A stretch of DNA of 64,000 nt from positions 3,096,158-3,160,157 of the forward strand of contig CAJINV010000013.1 in the NCBI GenBank assembly GCA_905178155.1, in the 5' to 3' direction. A program made the translations under genes and the position numbers. The notes under the pieces were generated by a model, which was not told the origin of the DNA, made no database searches, and saw only the letters and a program-made list of their open reading frames with translations. This DNA comes from Amoebophrya sp. A120 (lineage: Eukaryota > Sar > Dinophyceae > Syndiniales > Amoebophryaceae). The stretch's first letter is position 1, and each line of letters opens with the position of its first letter. This document shows positions 11,474-23,068 of this stretch, piece by piece.

Positions 11474-13474
11474 ATGTTGTCCGTGATGCAAGGAAACACG
11501 GCGAGCCAGCTCGCGCGGGCCGTCAACCAGCAGTCAGCCACCACGTCAAGACCCATGATGCAGAGCCTTCGTTTTTTTTCCGCGAAGATAAAGCCAATGC
11601 GCGACCCGGCCCGCCCGTCGCCGCCGATGACTCCCTACTTTATGTATTTGGCGCAGTGGAGAAAGTCAGCTCCGGCAGACGTCAAGGGCAAGGATGCTGC
11701 GAAGGTCGCGGCCCAGCAGTGGAAGGCTCTCCCCGAAGCAGAGAAGGCGCCGTTTCTGCAGACCTACGAGCAAAAGAAGGCCACGTACTAGAGTTGTTCC
11801 AACATCATGCTTGGTCTTCGTTTTCCTTCGATTTAGTGCGGTAAATCCACAACTCTGTCATGCATGATGACAGTAATATACCGCACTTGTAATTTCGATC
11901 TTGAATCTGTGATGCAAAAAACGCAAAAGATACGACGCTGCCTTTCGTGAGTACAAGGAGTCCGGAAAGTTGGATGCGTGGAAAAGGGACCCAGAGAAGC
12001 CGAAGAAGCCTTTGACTGGTATTATGTCGGTTTCTCAAGATCGTCTTCACTTTCATAGAATTATGCGCAACACTCAAATCCACACGACAATAAAGAACTC
12101 CCTGTAGAAGTAGCTACGCTGTTGTTCTTTCTTCGAATTATATATATATGTCGTGGAGTTTCACAACAACAGGTTTTATGCGGTACTCCATGGAGTGGCG
12201 AAAGAGCAATGGCGCCGGGCTGAAAGCCACAGAAGTAACGAAGAAAGCGGCAGCTGCGTGGAAAGAACTCCCCGCGGACAAGAGAGCAGCCTACGATGGT
12301 GCCTACAAAACGGAGAAGGAATCGTATTTTATTTCTGATTTTGTTGATGCATGAGATTGAGATATTTGAAGGAGGTGGGTATTTTTCTCTTTTTAGGCAG
12401 AACAAATATGAAGTTGCACATTCAGAAACTTTTTCCTAATCCCAACAGGTATGACGTCGCCATGAAAAACTACAAATCTAGCGGCTTATGGAAGTGACTT
12501 TGTTATTGATGAAAGGGTTCTTGTGATGCAAACGCTGTAGTATGAGCACGGCACGGAATCCAAACAACGCTTGCACATACATGCCTATCGCGTCTGGCTG
12601 TCTGTATCTCATCAGAAGGCAAGACCTTTCTCATTGCATATCGCAAGGAGGCAGCGTTTAAGGAAAAGACGGGTATTGCTGCCAAGGAAAAGCAGGCGGC
12701 GGAGAAGAAAATGAAGGTATATTTGCCTGTGTGGATGTTTAGAGCAAAATGCGAGAAATTATGCACGAGATCAGATCACAACATCCGTGTTGCGTAGAAA
12801 CGCATGACAAAATACCCTTCATATTACAGATGAAGATGCGCACCATGGCCATGAAGACGAAGACCCGCATGCAGAAGAAGAAGATGCAGATGAAAATGCG
12901 GGCGCAGATATGAAAAAAAAACAGACGACTGTTGCCGTTTTTCCTCCGAAGCAGAAGTAAGTAGACAGACGGCAGAAATTGTGATGAAACATGAAACCCT
13001 CTGTGAGTTTCAATCTCTGTTCGCTCCACGGCGTGGTAACGGGTGTTTAACAGTAGAAATCTCAAGACTTTGCACGGGCTTCGAAGAGGAACTAGCAGCA
13101 GCTTTATCTGTGTATAAGAAAAAATGAAGATGAAGATGCAGGCCATGAAGAAAAAGAAGATGATGCGTGCCATGAAAATGAAGGAAAAGTCCAAGATGCG
13201 CATGAAAAAAATGAAGGTCGCCAAGGCGCAGCGGGAGGTAGTTAGGATGATCTTTACGGTTGTTTGACTTTATTTCCGGTCTGATCATTCTCTGACTCTG
13301 ATGGTGCTGCAGGATGTTTCAACTTGGTTTCAATTTTTGCTCGAGGTGGAAAAAAAAAGGCAATGAAAATAAAAACAGCTGAAGGCCCTGAATAGTCAGG
13401 CCAAGAAGCTGACCATGCTGGTCCGGCGTGCGGACAAGATGTCTATGAAGATGAAGAAGATGCAGAAGAAGTAG
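11474..13474 (+). CDS. Double HMG-box protein with mitochondrial-type presequence and Met/Lys-rich tail
   Basis: Eight exons are proposed: 11474-11784, 11930-12018, 12173-12323, 12449-12494, about 12624-12716, 12830-12907, 13124-13237 and 13379-13474, giving about 325 residues. The N-terminus (ASQLARAVNQQSATTSRPMM, then RFFSAKI) looks like a cleavable mitochondrial targeting sequence. Two HMG-box-like modules follow: MTPYFMYLAQWRKS with KALPEAEKAPF, and PKKPLTGFMRYSMEWRKS with KELPADKRAAY. This is the layout of Abf2/TFAM-type mitochondrial DNA packaging proteins. The last three exons encode an extraordinary tail built almost only of Met, Lys and Arg (for example KMKMQAMKKKKMMRAMKMK). Exons 1-4 join by GT-AG. 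The junction after 12494 and that after 12907 do not; the 12830-12907 exon contains no GT at all. A nuclear role is possible if the presequence is not used. Confidence 0.75.
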
Positions 13475-14288
13475 GTCTAAGTCTGGACGTGCGCCGAACT
13501 GAAAGACAAAACTGCGCTTCGCATCGGATTTCCTGGGAGCATTTGCTCGTGGAGGGCAGTAAGAAGGGTAAAGCTACTTAATTTGAAATTTGTCGGAAAC
13601 TAAATACAAAGACTCCAGTTTTATCGAGATTTGTTCCTCAAGAATATTGATTGTGAAGGAATTTTTCATCAAAAGCTTACAGTAATTTAGGTTTCTCCAA
13701 GGTAAATATTCATGGCAATTTTTTGTTTGTGGTGCCACTTCTAAACCGTATTTTACTAACCCCCTCATCATGTTTTTCAATTTGTTATAGCTACACAACC
13801 TGATTTGTTACAAACTGACTTCACCCAGAACCACCCTATTGGTTATTGTCACAAAACAAAACTAATGATGTTTCGCTCGTTTATCGTCATCCTTGCAGCA
13901 ATAGCATCATTTCCACAGGTTCACGAAATTGTTTGAAAATTAAGGTTTGGCGCTGAATAAAATTATATCAAGTTGTCTGTTTTACAGAGAAACACCCAGG
14001 AATATTAGACTGCTGGCTCACATAGTGTGGTTTTATGCCCGCACCACGGCGGCATGGAAAAATGAAAATGAAAAATGTATATCTACGATTGAGCCTCAAG
14101 TTTCGGAACATCAGGAGGATATTATAGCAAGATTTTGGAAAACAAAAATTGACTTCGTCGTAGGCATAAGTGCGGTATCGCTTTAGGTGCGGTAGCACTC
14201 CACCGGGCTGCAGCACTCCCCCGTCTGGTTTTTCTCGTGGCCTATTCAGACCTCCACACTTCCTCCATGTGCACACAGCACGCATCAA
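13475..14288. other. AT-rich intergenic stretch
   Basis: About 800 bases, noticeably AT-richer than the genes from 13560 to 14000. No coding frame with supporting composition. A promoter could lie here but no defined motif is visible. Confidence 0.4.
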
Positions 14289-17200
14289 ATGATCTCGAAC
14301 TCAATCACGACCAAATCTTCTTTGCGATCACATTACGCGTCATGCTTTACAGATGTGATCACTGTGCTCGGATACAAAATGCAGCAGCAGCTGCGGCTGT
14401 TGCTTGCGTTTTGTACTACTGACACCGTACTGCGGCCAGTATGGGCGATACCTCCGCTGGTAGGGAGTACCACTGGTGGCGCAGGTTCCACCCTCTCGCC
14501 TGTTCTCGAGGGTTCGCAATGCGGCGGAACGGGGGTAGACGTTGCGCAATTCTTGGTGGAGCAGCTGCACCAGAAAGGATCATTTGGGTCGACGTCCGGT
14601 AGCTTTTCCATTGGGACGAAGAGCGCTGGAGATGTTTCGTTTTTCTCAACGAAGCTGCATGAAGAAGACCCTGATCGTATCCAGCATGTCCGCATTTTTT
14701 TTGGCGCAGCGGAGTGCGCGCGGTACGAGGAACCTAGAAGTACAACTACCTCACCGACAGAAATAGACGGCAATGTTGCACGGGCGCTACAATCGATAGG
14801 CCGACATATCCTGAGGAAATGTGTCGAAACACCCCCCCTGCGACAGGCGAAGCCACAACTTCGCTCTTTGCAGTCTTTGCCTAGGAAGGTGAAAGTACCG
14901 ATCACGCTAGTAAGTGAGGAAGGATCATCATCTGAGGACACTCCTGCGGCTTCCACAATAAACACCAGTACCCGACTCATTGGCTACTTCATCTACAGCC
15001 GGGACAAGACACCGCTAATCGAAAAAGTGTGGCCGAACACGATTGTGGGCGACGATTTGATCCAGATTCACGGGCAGCGGCTGGAAAAAGCGGTGGCGTT
15101 TTTGCGAACAACTACACCTGGCAGAAGTGGGTCGTCCTCGTCGATAAAGACTCCCTGCATCGAGGTTCACAAACTGGAGCAAATCGAGAACCAGCAAGCA
15201 GGCTCCTGGGGTGGTGCGGGTAGTAGTGTAACTACAGCGATTCCTGGAGGTGATGAAGGAGATGTTGAGAGGACCTTTAGTAATACGGAATGGGGCGGCG
15301 CTTCCTTCCTCCCCCGTCGCTCAAGCTTAGCTCTGGAATGCCGCTTGCTGAGCACAAGCACAACGCTGCTTGGCGGTGTCGATCCCTCGTTAGAAACAAC
15401 CACCACGACAACATTTTCCGCGCCGAATAAGAACAACCTTCCAGCTGCAAGGACGCAGGGAGATGAATATCAACATGCAACCCCGACCGCCAGCGAGTTA
15501 GAAGTCTTCGACCCGGACTTCGGCCGGGCGTGTTTGATCGAGGGGGAACGTGATGAAATCACATTACTGCATGATTTGCGGCTGCAGTTTGTGCACAAAA
15601 TGCAGGAAGTAGTGCAGGAGCCGATCGGAATCAAAACGAAACGGTTGGCGGCACGGATTGCGAGCAGGGGCAGCGGCGCGGCCTCGCCGATGTCCGCTGG
15701 TGACCCGCGTCAACTTGGCGTGTCTCAACCTACGAAGATTTTTCCGCACCTTGTTCGACCCCACAACGACCTTCATGAAGTTAAGAGTCCCCCGTTATCA
15801 AACTTGAACCTGCTTTCCGATTTCCAAGACGAAGCGACGCAAGGTAGAAGTACGGCTGGTACAACCGCCACAAATCTCCCCTCCGGCTCTTTCGCGGGCG
15901 GAAATTTCCTGAGACTCGTCGGCCAGGGCTTTCAATCGGATGACGTGGTGGAAATTTGCGGCCGCGTGTGTGAAACGAAGAAGACAGGAATGAATAGTGC
16001 GCTGACGAGTGAGTTTCTCAACGTGAACTTCCTGAGCAATAACATCGTTCAAGAAGACTCGGAATTGCACAATGGTATCACCTCGTTTCAGTCGCGGGTG
16101 TGCGAAACGCCGGAAATGGATCTCGGATTGACTAGTTCATCTTCCGGGGGCGGTGGTGTTGTTGGCAGCGGAATCTTGGGATTCAGTGGAAGTACAACTA
16201 CCGCAGGATTTGGATCAATTCCAAGTTCAACATTCAGCACAGCCGCCGTTTCCACGCATTTTTCAGGAAGTGTTGCAGCTGCAGCTGCTACACTACCTGG
16301 ATCATCAACTTCTATGGATTTGACGCATTCTCCTGGTCCAACAGCACAATCGACGCAGCAGATAAAAACTCTCGCAAAAACTACTTCTATTTCCGACATG
16401 CCATTCCCTGATGCAAAAACCTGCGACATCGTGGTGAAACGCGCTGCGACGACGTCGACAGCTGCTCCGCTGCTCCCCGTCGCAGTTCTGAAAAACCAAT
16501 TCGAGTACAAGAGCTCTCTTACGCCGATGCTGACGGAAATGCAGAGGATTTCCAACTCGACACTACGAATCAAAGGGGACGCGAAGAAGCTCACCGGGGA
16601 TTTTACTCGCGTTTTCTGGAATGGTGTGGAGTGCGACAATGTCGCGAAAGAGGAGGATGGGTTGGAAGAAGAAGTAGAAGATGACACGACCGCGAATCAT
16701 GTCGACGCTGCGGTTTCTTTTCTGCAGAGGACTTCGCTGAAAAAAGGCGCTACTGCGAAGAGCAAGAAGCACAAAACGGAGAAGCGCAATCAAGAAGAAA
16801 GCCAGGCGAAAAAGAATAGAAGAATCAAGCACCACCATAGCCACAAAAAGTCTTCGCACAAAATGAATCACCGTGGAGGGCCGCAGAATCATTCATCAAA
16901 AATGAAGCATAAACATTCCATCGGCCGCATTCTAGCGCGGAAATTCGCTGCTCGACTCTTCCGGAAAAAGCTCCAGACCCGGTTTCTCAGCGCATTTGAA
17001 GCTCTCGTGTCGGACGTGCAGCGAGAGAAGAACCATGCTGGTGCGGAGTTGGAAGAGGCAAATGAAGATCTCCAAGATGATCATCGTCGTGACAGAAGAC
17101 TGCAGGAAAGGTTGAAGCGACTTTTGAAAAAGCGAACGCGGCGAGGACGAGCGCATCATCACCACGGTCATGCACAGAAGAAGAAGCATAGTACTACACA

Positions 17201-17759
17201 CGGCACTGACGAAGACGAAATCCCAGCCGGCTCAGCGGATGAAACAAGTTCTGGGTCTACCAGGATAAACGCCCGATACGTGGTTGTTAAGAAAAGCAAA
17301 AGTAGAACACCGATAGAAGCAGGATCCTCTTCATCTTCCCGCCCATCGCATGGAAGAACCAGGAGAAGAAAGCATAGAAAAAGGAAAAATAAGGACCAAG
17401 TGGAAATTTTCGTCACCTGCCAGGACATGTTCGCACCGGCGGGTAAGGTGCGGGTGTACGAACCCACAATCGGCTACGCGTTCGACGGAGTACCAAACAT
17501 GAGCGTCTTTCCAGAGGCGTTTCATGAGAAAGAGCAGCCGAAAAAAAGGCCGGCGTTTCTCCCGTCCTCGACTTCTGCGAGTGGCAACGAGGCAGGAAGA
17601 ACAACGTACGATCCGTTAAAATCCTATGCGGGGGAAAGGTGCGAAGTGGCGGAGTCGGATTGCCCGCCCGGCTGGGCCTGTTGCGAGTTGGAAGAGGGGG
17701 AGAGCCTGTTGCGGGCAGGTAGGAGTGTCACGAAGCACTGTGCACCGAGTTGTGTTTGA
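14289..17759 (+). CDS. Large probably secreted protein with IPT/TIG-like modules and a basic Lys/His-rich C-terminal half
   Basis: Single open frame of 1156 residues. If translation begins at the internal ATG at 14379, the N-terminus MQQQLRLLLAFCTTDTVL is a plausible signal peptide; from 14289 it would be an internal hydrophobic segment. Segments resembling IPT/TIG folds are seen at about residues 249-271 (PNTIVGDDLIQIHGQRL) and 533-565 (GSFAGGNFLRLVGQGF, then VEICGRVC), with a possible third near STLRIKGDAKKLTGDF. IPT/TIG domains occur in cell-surface receptors and in fibrocystin-like proteins. From about residue 810 the protein is very rich in Lys, Arg and His (HHHSHKKSSHKMNHRGG), then ends in a Cys-rich module (RCEVAESDCPPGWACCELEE). 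The gene is intron-free over 3.4 kb. The IPT assignment is by pattern only. Confidence 0.6.
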   Translation: MISNSITTKSSLRSHYASCFTDVITVLGYKMQQQLRLLLAFCTTDTVLRPVWAIPPLVGSTTGGAGSTLSPVLEGSQCGGTGVDVAQFLVEQLHQKGSFGSTSGSFSIGTKSAGDVSFFSTKLHEEDPDRIQHVRIFFGAAECARYEEPRSTTTSPTEIDGNVARALQSIGRHILRKCVETPPLRQAKPQLRSLQSLPRKVKVPITLVSEEGSSSEDTPAASTINTSTRLIGYFIYSRDKTPLIEKVWPNTIVGDDLIQIHGQRLEKAVAFLRTTTPGRSGSSSSIKTPCIEVHKLEQIENQQAGSWGGAGSSVTTAIPGGDEGDVERTFSNTEWGGASFLPRRSSLALECRLLSTSTTLLGGVDPSLETTTTTTFSAPNKNNLPAARTQGDEYQHATPTASELEVFDPDFGRACLIEGERDEITLLHDLRLQFVHKMQEVVQEPIGIKTKRLAARIASRGSGAASPMSAGDPRQLGVSQPTKIFPHLVRPHNDLHEVKSPPLSNLNLLSDFQDEATQGRSTAGTTATNLPSGSFAGGNFLRLVGQGFQSDDVVEICGRVCETKKTGMNSALTSEFLNVNFLSNNIVQEDSELHNGITSFQSRVCETPEMDLGLTSSSSGGGGVVGSGILGFSGSTTTAGFGSIPSSTFSTAAVSTHFSGSVAAAAATLPGSSTSMDLTHSPGPTAQSTQQIKTLAKTTSISDMPFPDAKTCDIVVKRAATTSTAAPLLPVAVLKNQFEYKSSLTPMLTEMQRISNSTLRIKGDAKKLTGDFTRVFWNGVECDNVAKEEDGLEEEVEDDTTANHVDAAVSFLQRTSLKKGATAKSKKHKTEKRNQEESQAKKNRRIKHHHSHKKSSHKMNHRGGPQNHSSKMKHKHSIGRILARKFAARLFRKKLQTRFLSAFEALVSDVQREKNHAGAELEEANEDLQDDHRRDRRLQERLKRLLKKRTRRGRAHHHHGHAQKKKHSTTHGTDEDEIPAGSADETSSGSTRINARYVVVKKSKSRTPIEAGSSSSSRPSHGRTRRRKHRKRKNKDQVEIFVTCQDMFAPAGKVRVYEPTIGYAFDGVPNMSVFPEAFHEKEQPKKRPAFLPSSTSASGNEAGRTTYDPLKSYAGERCEVAESDCPPGWACCELEEGESLLRAGRSVTKHCAPSCV

Positions 17760-19154
17760 TAGTATGAATTCTTTTGCGGGTCGATGCAGAGTGACGAGTC
17801 GAGCTCATGTTTTTTCCCAGCGCGCACTGCAATCTGCAGCGCGTTGATAGGTGTTTCTCGTACTGGCTCTCGAAAATTGTTGCTGCGAGTTGTAGTGACG
17901 CGGAACAATCGTAGTTCTCGCAGTGTCCATCAATGCTTTCAACGTTGTTGTACAGTCGCCGGTCCTAAAGCCACAGGTAGTGCAAGCTATGTCTACAACT
18001 GCTGTTGGTGAGTGTCCCTCCGTCAAACTCAAATCATGCTTCGAGAGGTTGGAGAGGCTGCGAGTGTGGTCGCTCGTGCTGGATACCGGGAGGTCTTTTC
18101 CAAGGAGCGAGCGTAGTTGAGGAAGAATGCGGAGGCAAGAAAGCAGACTAAAGCACTCACGCTTTATTGGTAGTTAAATTCGTGTCTGTCCTCGCAGTCG
18201 TGACTCTTTGTTGAAACAGTGCAATGGATTTTCGCAAAAAAAACTTTAGGAACTCCTTTTTTCCCTTTGGCGGTAGTGTCTTGTGGCACGACGAGCCTCC
18301 AAGTTTGTCGTGCCGGTTAGAAAATACGAATACCAAAATAGATAGTTTGTGGCGTTTCTGAATAGTTCTTCGTTCTTGTTAATATACGTGCAAGATTTAT
18401 GTCATTCGGCAATTTGAATTTTGAAAATTTTACGTCGTCCTTTAGCTTCGGCCTTATTCATTGACTGTTTCTTTCTACCGATAAAACGTTTACCCTACCT
18501 TGTTTCTTTCTGCCGATAGTGATCGTGTACAAAATAGAAAGCTTTCGCCACCTCCGAGAAAACAATTTTTTTTGCCACTTAGGACTGGACTCTTTCTCTT
18601 CTCACGTACGTAATGGAAATTTTGATGGTATGTAGTGTAGCGTAAAAATTGAACTATGCCTTGCATGTATGTAGAATTAGAAACCACTGTGATTACAGTC
18701 AAGGTTCTTGTGGTCGGTACTGGCAAAGAAAATTTATGATTTATGTGCCTTGAAGCCTTAACCTGTTATTTCTGAAGTTTACCTCTCTCCTCACTTGTTT
18801 GTTTCGAATTTTTAAAGCCGCTGTCTCTAACGTCTACGTCCTCAAGTTTCGGTTTTGATCTCTTCTCTTGGGTGTGTCTCTTCTAAGTGTAAACGAACTT
18901 TACCGTACTACGTTCAACTTCAATGTCATCCAGACAGACACAAAAAATCAAAACTTGTCAAAATTTTCTACAGCGCAATTATCACTATCACTGCGATTTT
19001 CTTTACTTCCACTTCCATTTCCTTACTTTTCAAGCACACTCGGTATTAGTTTCTCCGGTACATGAGCTGCCGGAGTGCTAGCCTCCCAGGCGCAGAACCG
19101 CTGTGAGTTTTCAGTCCCCTGCATCCGCACACGCCCACGACTGCTACTGCCAAA
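17760..19154. other. Intergenic, possible long 3' untranslated region
   Basis: About 1.4 kb. A 65-codon frame at 17923-18120 has no recognisable features. From 18180 to 19070 the sequence is T-rich on the + strand, with several TTTCTTTC-type tracts upstream of the next gene. I see no RNA gene. Confidence 0.4.
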
Positions 19155-21081
19155 ATGTTGTGGAATAATTGGTGGCGATCCTGTTTTCCGTTTTTCCGGC
19201 GGTCGAGCTCGTCGGACGGGGCAACCGCTCTCGAAGAGTCTTCGAGTGCGGCAGCGGGTCGTGACGTCGGACCAGTTTCGGATCCGCTCGTGGTCCCTAT
19301 GGCGATTGATCACAATTACGACCAGGATGTTGATCTTCACTCTGGGAGGGAACAAAGATGTACAGCTCAAAAACATGCTGGTGAAAAGCAACACTCTTGT
19401 ACTAAGAGCAGCCGGGAGCGGGATAAAGACAACAAGCTTCTCGCACAGCCGCTCCTCGACCAGATGGAGCTTGAAAATAGCAACACGGCTGCTCCTCCTC
19501 CACTAATTTGTTCTAAGCCTCCACTTCCCCTCCCTCGCAACAGCGAGAGCGCGCAGTCTTTGCCAAGCTCGGAGGCAGAAACGGTAGCTTCGTCGGATGA
19601 GGTGACAGCAAATAGTGCAGGACCTCCGCTGGCTCTGCTGCAACGGGGGCAGCACAACAAAGTAGACGTCGGCAGTGGTAAAAATGGGTCCTCCTCCTCC
19701 GCAGGCGGTTCCTCCTCCTCCACGACCCCCTCTTCCGCCGGCTCCGCGAGTTCAGCCTCCTCTAGTGGCTCGTCCGGACGGAAGGAAGGCAGATCAACAG
19801 GAAACTACAATAGTTCCCAGCAGGAGACGTTGTTCCCTTCTGCAGAACATGTCAACACAGCCACGACCTCGTCTCCAACAGCCAAAGAACAAGAGGAGAG
19901 AAATATGGTACTACTGGAAGAGCAGACGCCCGAAGATCCGCAACAAATTCTTCACCGGTCGTCCAGCGGTCAAAATTTTCGGAGTAAGATGCTGCACCGG
20001 TTAAACAATGAGGGAATTCTGTTGAAGAAGGAGCAGCGAGCGCCGAAGTCGCAGTGCGTTCTGATCCTCGACTGGGACGACACGCTGCTGTGTACGAGCT
20101 ACTTTGCAGCACTGCAGATCCGGGAGAAGAGGATGACAATGAAGGACGAAGAAGCAATGGTGGTGCTGCAAGACCTCGTGCGGAGGCTCATCCTGTTTGC
20201 GAGGGAGATGGGTACAGACTCAAGTAATTTAAATTGCATCTCCAACTACCCTCTACGGTTGTGTTTGTGATCTGATTGGGTCGAGCTGTTGGTTTCTCAG
20301 CATGAAAAATGCAATGAGGATTTGGAAATCGAAATTAAAATTTGCATGACAAAAAAACTCAGGTTCCGTGTACATTATCACGAACGCGATGGAAGGGTGG
20401 GTCGAATACAGCTGCGAAAAGTGGCTCCCGAACTGTCTCAACTTAATCCAGCAGTTGCCCATCATCTCGGCCCGCGCGTACGAAAACCAATACGATGTGT
20501 CCATCTGGAAAACCATGGCGTTTCGGGAGATCTCGAAGAAGATGGACCAGCGACCCGTCACAAATCTGATCGCGATTGGGGATTCGGTATAGATTTTATT
20601 CGCAAAAAACAGACTGCCGCTATCTAATTGTGACGCGAGTTTTTTGGGGTTGGGAGCGTATTAAAATAAGACAAAATAGTTGTACTTTCTGGTGCATGGA
20701 ATTTTGCGATGCAATTTTCGCAACGACCCCGCTATAGCCGAACTTTCTTACCCATCGCAGATCTTCGAAATCCAAGCGGCCCACGACATGGCCGCGCACT
20801 TTCCGCAAAGTCTGGTGAAAACGGTGAAACTCGACCAGCGGCCTACACCCTCGAATTTGGTGAACCAGCTGCAGCTCGTACTGAAGAACGTGCCGAGTAT
20901 TGTTTTGTCGGGAAAAAACATGGAGGTGAGTTTCATGCGGACGAATAAACAAGTACAAGGAGGAACTTCTAGTGCTTGTAGCACCAATGCTGCACCACGG
21001 GAACAAAGCACTAATGGCACAGCACCTCCACCGGCGTCGGCGGTGTGCAGTGCAGCTAGTGAGAACAAGAGTGGAAGGTAG
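19155..21081 (+). CDS. HAD-fold phosphatase-like protein with a Ser-rich N-terminal extension
   Basis: Three exons (19155-20211, 20363-20586, 20761-21081) join by GT-AG into 533 residues. Residues 1-300 are a low-complexity Ser/Thr/Pro/Gln region. The HAD motif I is LILDWDDTLL, with nucleophile Asp at about 306 and the second Asp at 308. Motif II-like VYIITNAMEGWVEYS carries Thr. The acidic motif is IAIGDSIFEIQAAHDMA, which only forms when exons 2 and 3 are joined at GAT TCG to ATC TTC, supporting the splice model. The family resembles uncharacterised DWDDT-type HAD proteins seen in protists. The substrate is unknown; a protein or small-molecule phosphatase is the likely activity. Intron 1 contains GCATGACAAAA just before its acceptor. 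A strong GTGAGT near 20927 could be a further donor, so the last 50 residues are uncertain. Confidence 0.8.
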
Positions 21082-21911
21082 ATGAAGGATGTGACGCGGA
21101 GCTGCGTCATCTGCTACAACACCCTGCAGAAGTTTCGCGTTTTGGGCGGCGGGTGCAGGTCGCACAGACTATGCTGGTTCGCATGCGTTGAAATCGATCT
21201 TGATGTTTCAGCTTTTGACCTTTTGAACTGAACCCCATTTGAAAGACCGGAAGCAAGGAAAGTCAAGAAACCCGATGAAAATCTGTGCAGCAATGAATTC
21301 ATTTTTTCATTTACGAAACAATTTCCATTTCCCGCCCCCGGTGCCGTCTCATATCGGGAGGTCTTTCTGAAGATACTGCAACTAAAAACTATGTTTCACT
21401 GCGCGGTCGGCCTTTCTAAGTGTGTCCTGAAGTTCGTTGACATGTCTGTGGCAATGCGAAAAAAGATCACCCGGCAAGGGCACCTCCACTGCAAGTAGTT
21501 GATCAGTTTTTTTTGCTACGGCGTTCAACTACAACTGCGGCGCAAGAACGCGATCTATCTGACGCGTCACTAGCATCTTTCTCCAACGTAAGTAGTTATG
21601 CGATAGGTCCTCGTGCGGATAGGACATAAATATGGAAGGCCGCTCTGATGTTGATCCATTTGAGAAGGTCTTACTTAGACGAACCAGCGGCCTCCTGGAT
21701 GGGAGCAGGAGAACTATTTTTTTTCCGCTAATCAGTGATTGTGATCAGTTGATCAGTTCCCAACTTCTTCAATGTTTCCTTAACTCGGACTGACTACAAT
21801 TTTCGTATTACTGATTTCAACTACCATCTTCAACAAACTTTTTCGACCTGGTGGTTTTGCTTTTTCGAATCCTTTATCGAACAGTCTACGAACAAGTGTC
21901 TTTTTTAAAAC
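21082..21911. other. Intergenic, nothing supported
   Basis: About 830 bases between the HAD protein and the small TIM. No frame with coding character on either strand. Confidence 0.4.
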
Positions 21912-22398
21912 ATGAACTTCGGCGGCGGAGACAGTAGCGGCGCCGGGGCCGGCGCGAGTGCCGCACAACAGCAGCAAGCGCTGATGCAGATGCAGATACT
22001 ACAGGTGCAGAAGCTGCAGTGCAAAATACTGGGGAACTGCTTCTCAAAGTGCGTCTCGGATATGAGGGCGGAGCTGTCAAACGGGGAGCAAAACTGCATC
22101 TACCAGTGCACACACAGGCTCTTTGACTCACAGCTGTATATTCTTTTATGTTGCAGCATGTAGCCTGATGCTCGACATGTTGATAGATGATTTTGAAACT
22201 TCACCTCCATGGTGGATGATGTCAAAATTTTGTATAAGTACTCTTGCAACAAAAACAATGTAATGCCAGCAACGATGGTGCGATGCCGATGCTTGCCCGT
22301 ATGCATCCCATCTCTGAAGTGGACAAGAAATTCACTCTCTCAGGTTCTTGGAGAAGCGACTAGTAAGCCTAGGACAGAAAGTACAAGCGAGCGGCTGA
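21912..22398 (+). CDS. Small TIM chaperone of the mitochondrial intermembrane space (Tim8/13/9/10 family)
   Basis: Exons 21912-22132 and 22344-22398 give 91 residues, a normal length for this family. The hallmark twin CX3C motifs are present: CFSKC and CIYQC, 19 residues apart (first Cys of one to first Cys of the next), flanked by amphipathic helices (ALMQMQILQVQKLQ and LFDSQFLEKRLVSLGQKVQ). These proteins form hexameric chaperones that escort hydrophobic precursors between TOM and the TIM22 or SAM complexes. The N-terminus is Gly/Ala/Gln-rich. I cannot say which paralogue it is; the length and spacing fit Tim13 or Tim8. The intron appears to use a GC-AG pair (CACA-gctgta to ctcag-G), since that is what keeps the second helix in frame. 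Confidence 0.85.
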
Positions 22399-23068
22399 CG
22401 AGCGCCATAACACCTATCCATGCATCAACCGCTCGCGACATCAGCGACATCACGAAAAGAAGTAGATGCTTAAACGAGGAGCCCGATCTTGAGACTTGCC
22501 AAAAGAAGCGACACCAAAATAAAAAGGAGAAAAAACCACTACAACACGACGCTGCCAGGCGAGATAATTCCGAAAGCGCGACAAACTCTTGTTCTACCTA
22601 CAGCAGCACGAAGATCATGTAGCTCTAAATGCATGACTTTCGCTCTCGCTGCAAAATCGCGAAAAATCGATTGCGAACAATAGCTAGATCGTGATCCTCC
22701 ACATTAAGTTACGGTTGGAGATCCAACTTGTAGTTCTGTCGATACACAACAAGATGGGAGGTCCTCGCTCTGAAATTTGTATACCGGTGCATCTCGCATT
22801 TGCAAGTTTTATTGACGCTGACCTGTTCTTCACATTTTCATATTCTGCAGCACCCGGAACCAGACACGCAGCTCTTTCGTTGGAAGAAAGGTTCATCTTG
22901 CGAGAATCTTTTCCAAACAGAAGAGCTTCACCTTCCCTAGTACAGTTCCCCTTTCTTACCGCTCGAATACAGTACTTGATGTCTGTTGACCCCCACTTCA
23001 GTCGATTTCAATTTCATACTAGACCTCTTTAACCCTCTTCCCCCCAAGCCACCCCGATCATTTATACC
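22399..23068. other. Intergenic, nothing supported
   Basis: About 670 bases. A 113-codon frame at 22691-23032 lacks motifs and has neighbouring-gene-unlike composition; I leave it out. Confidence 0.4.
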
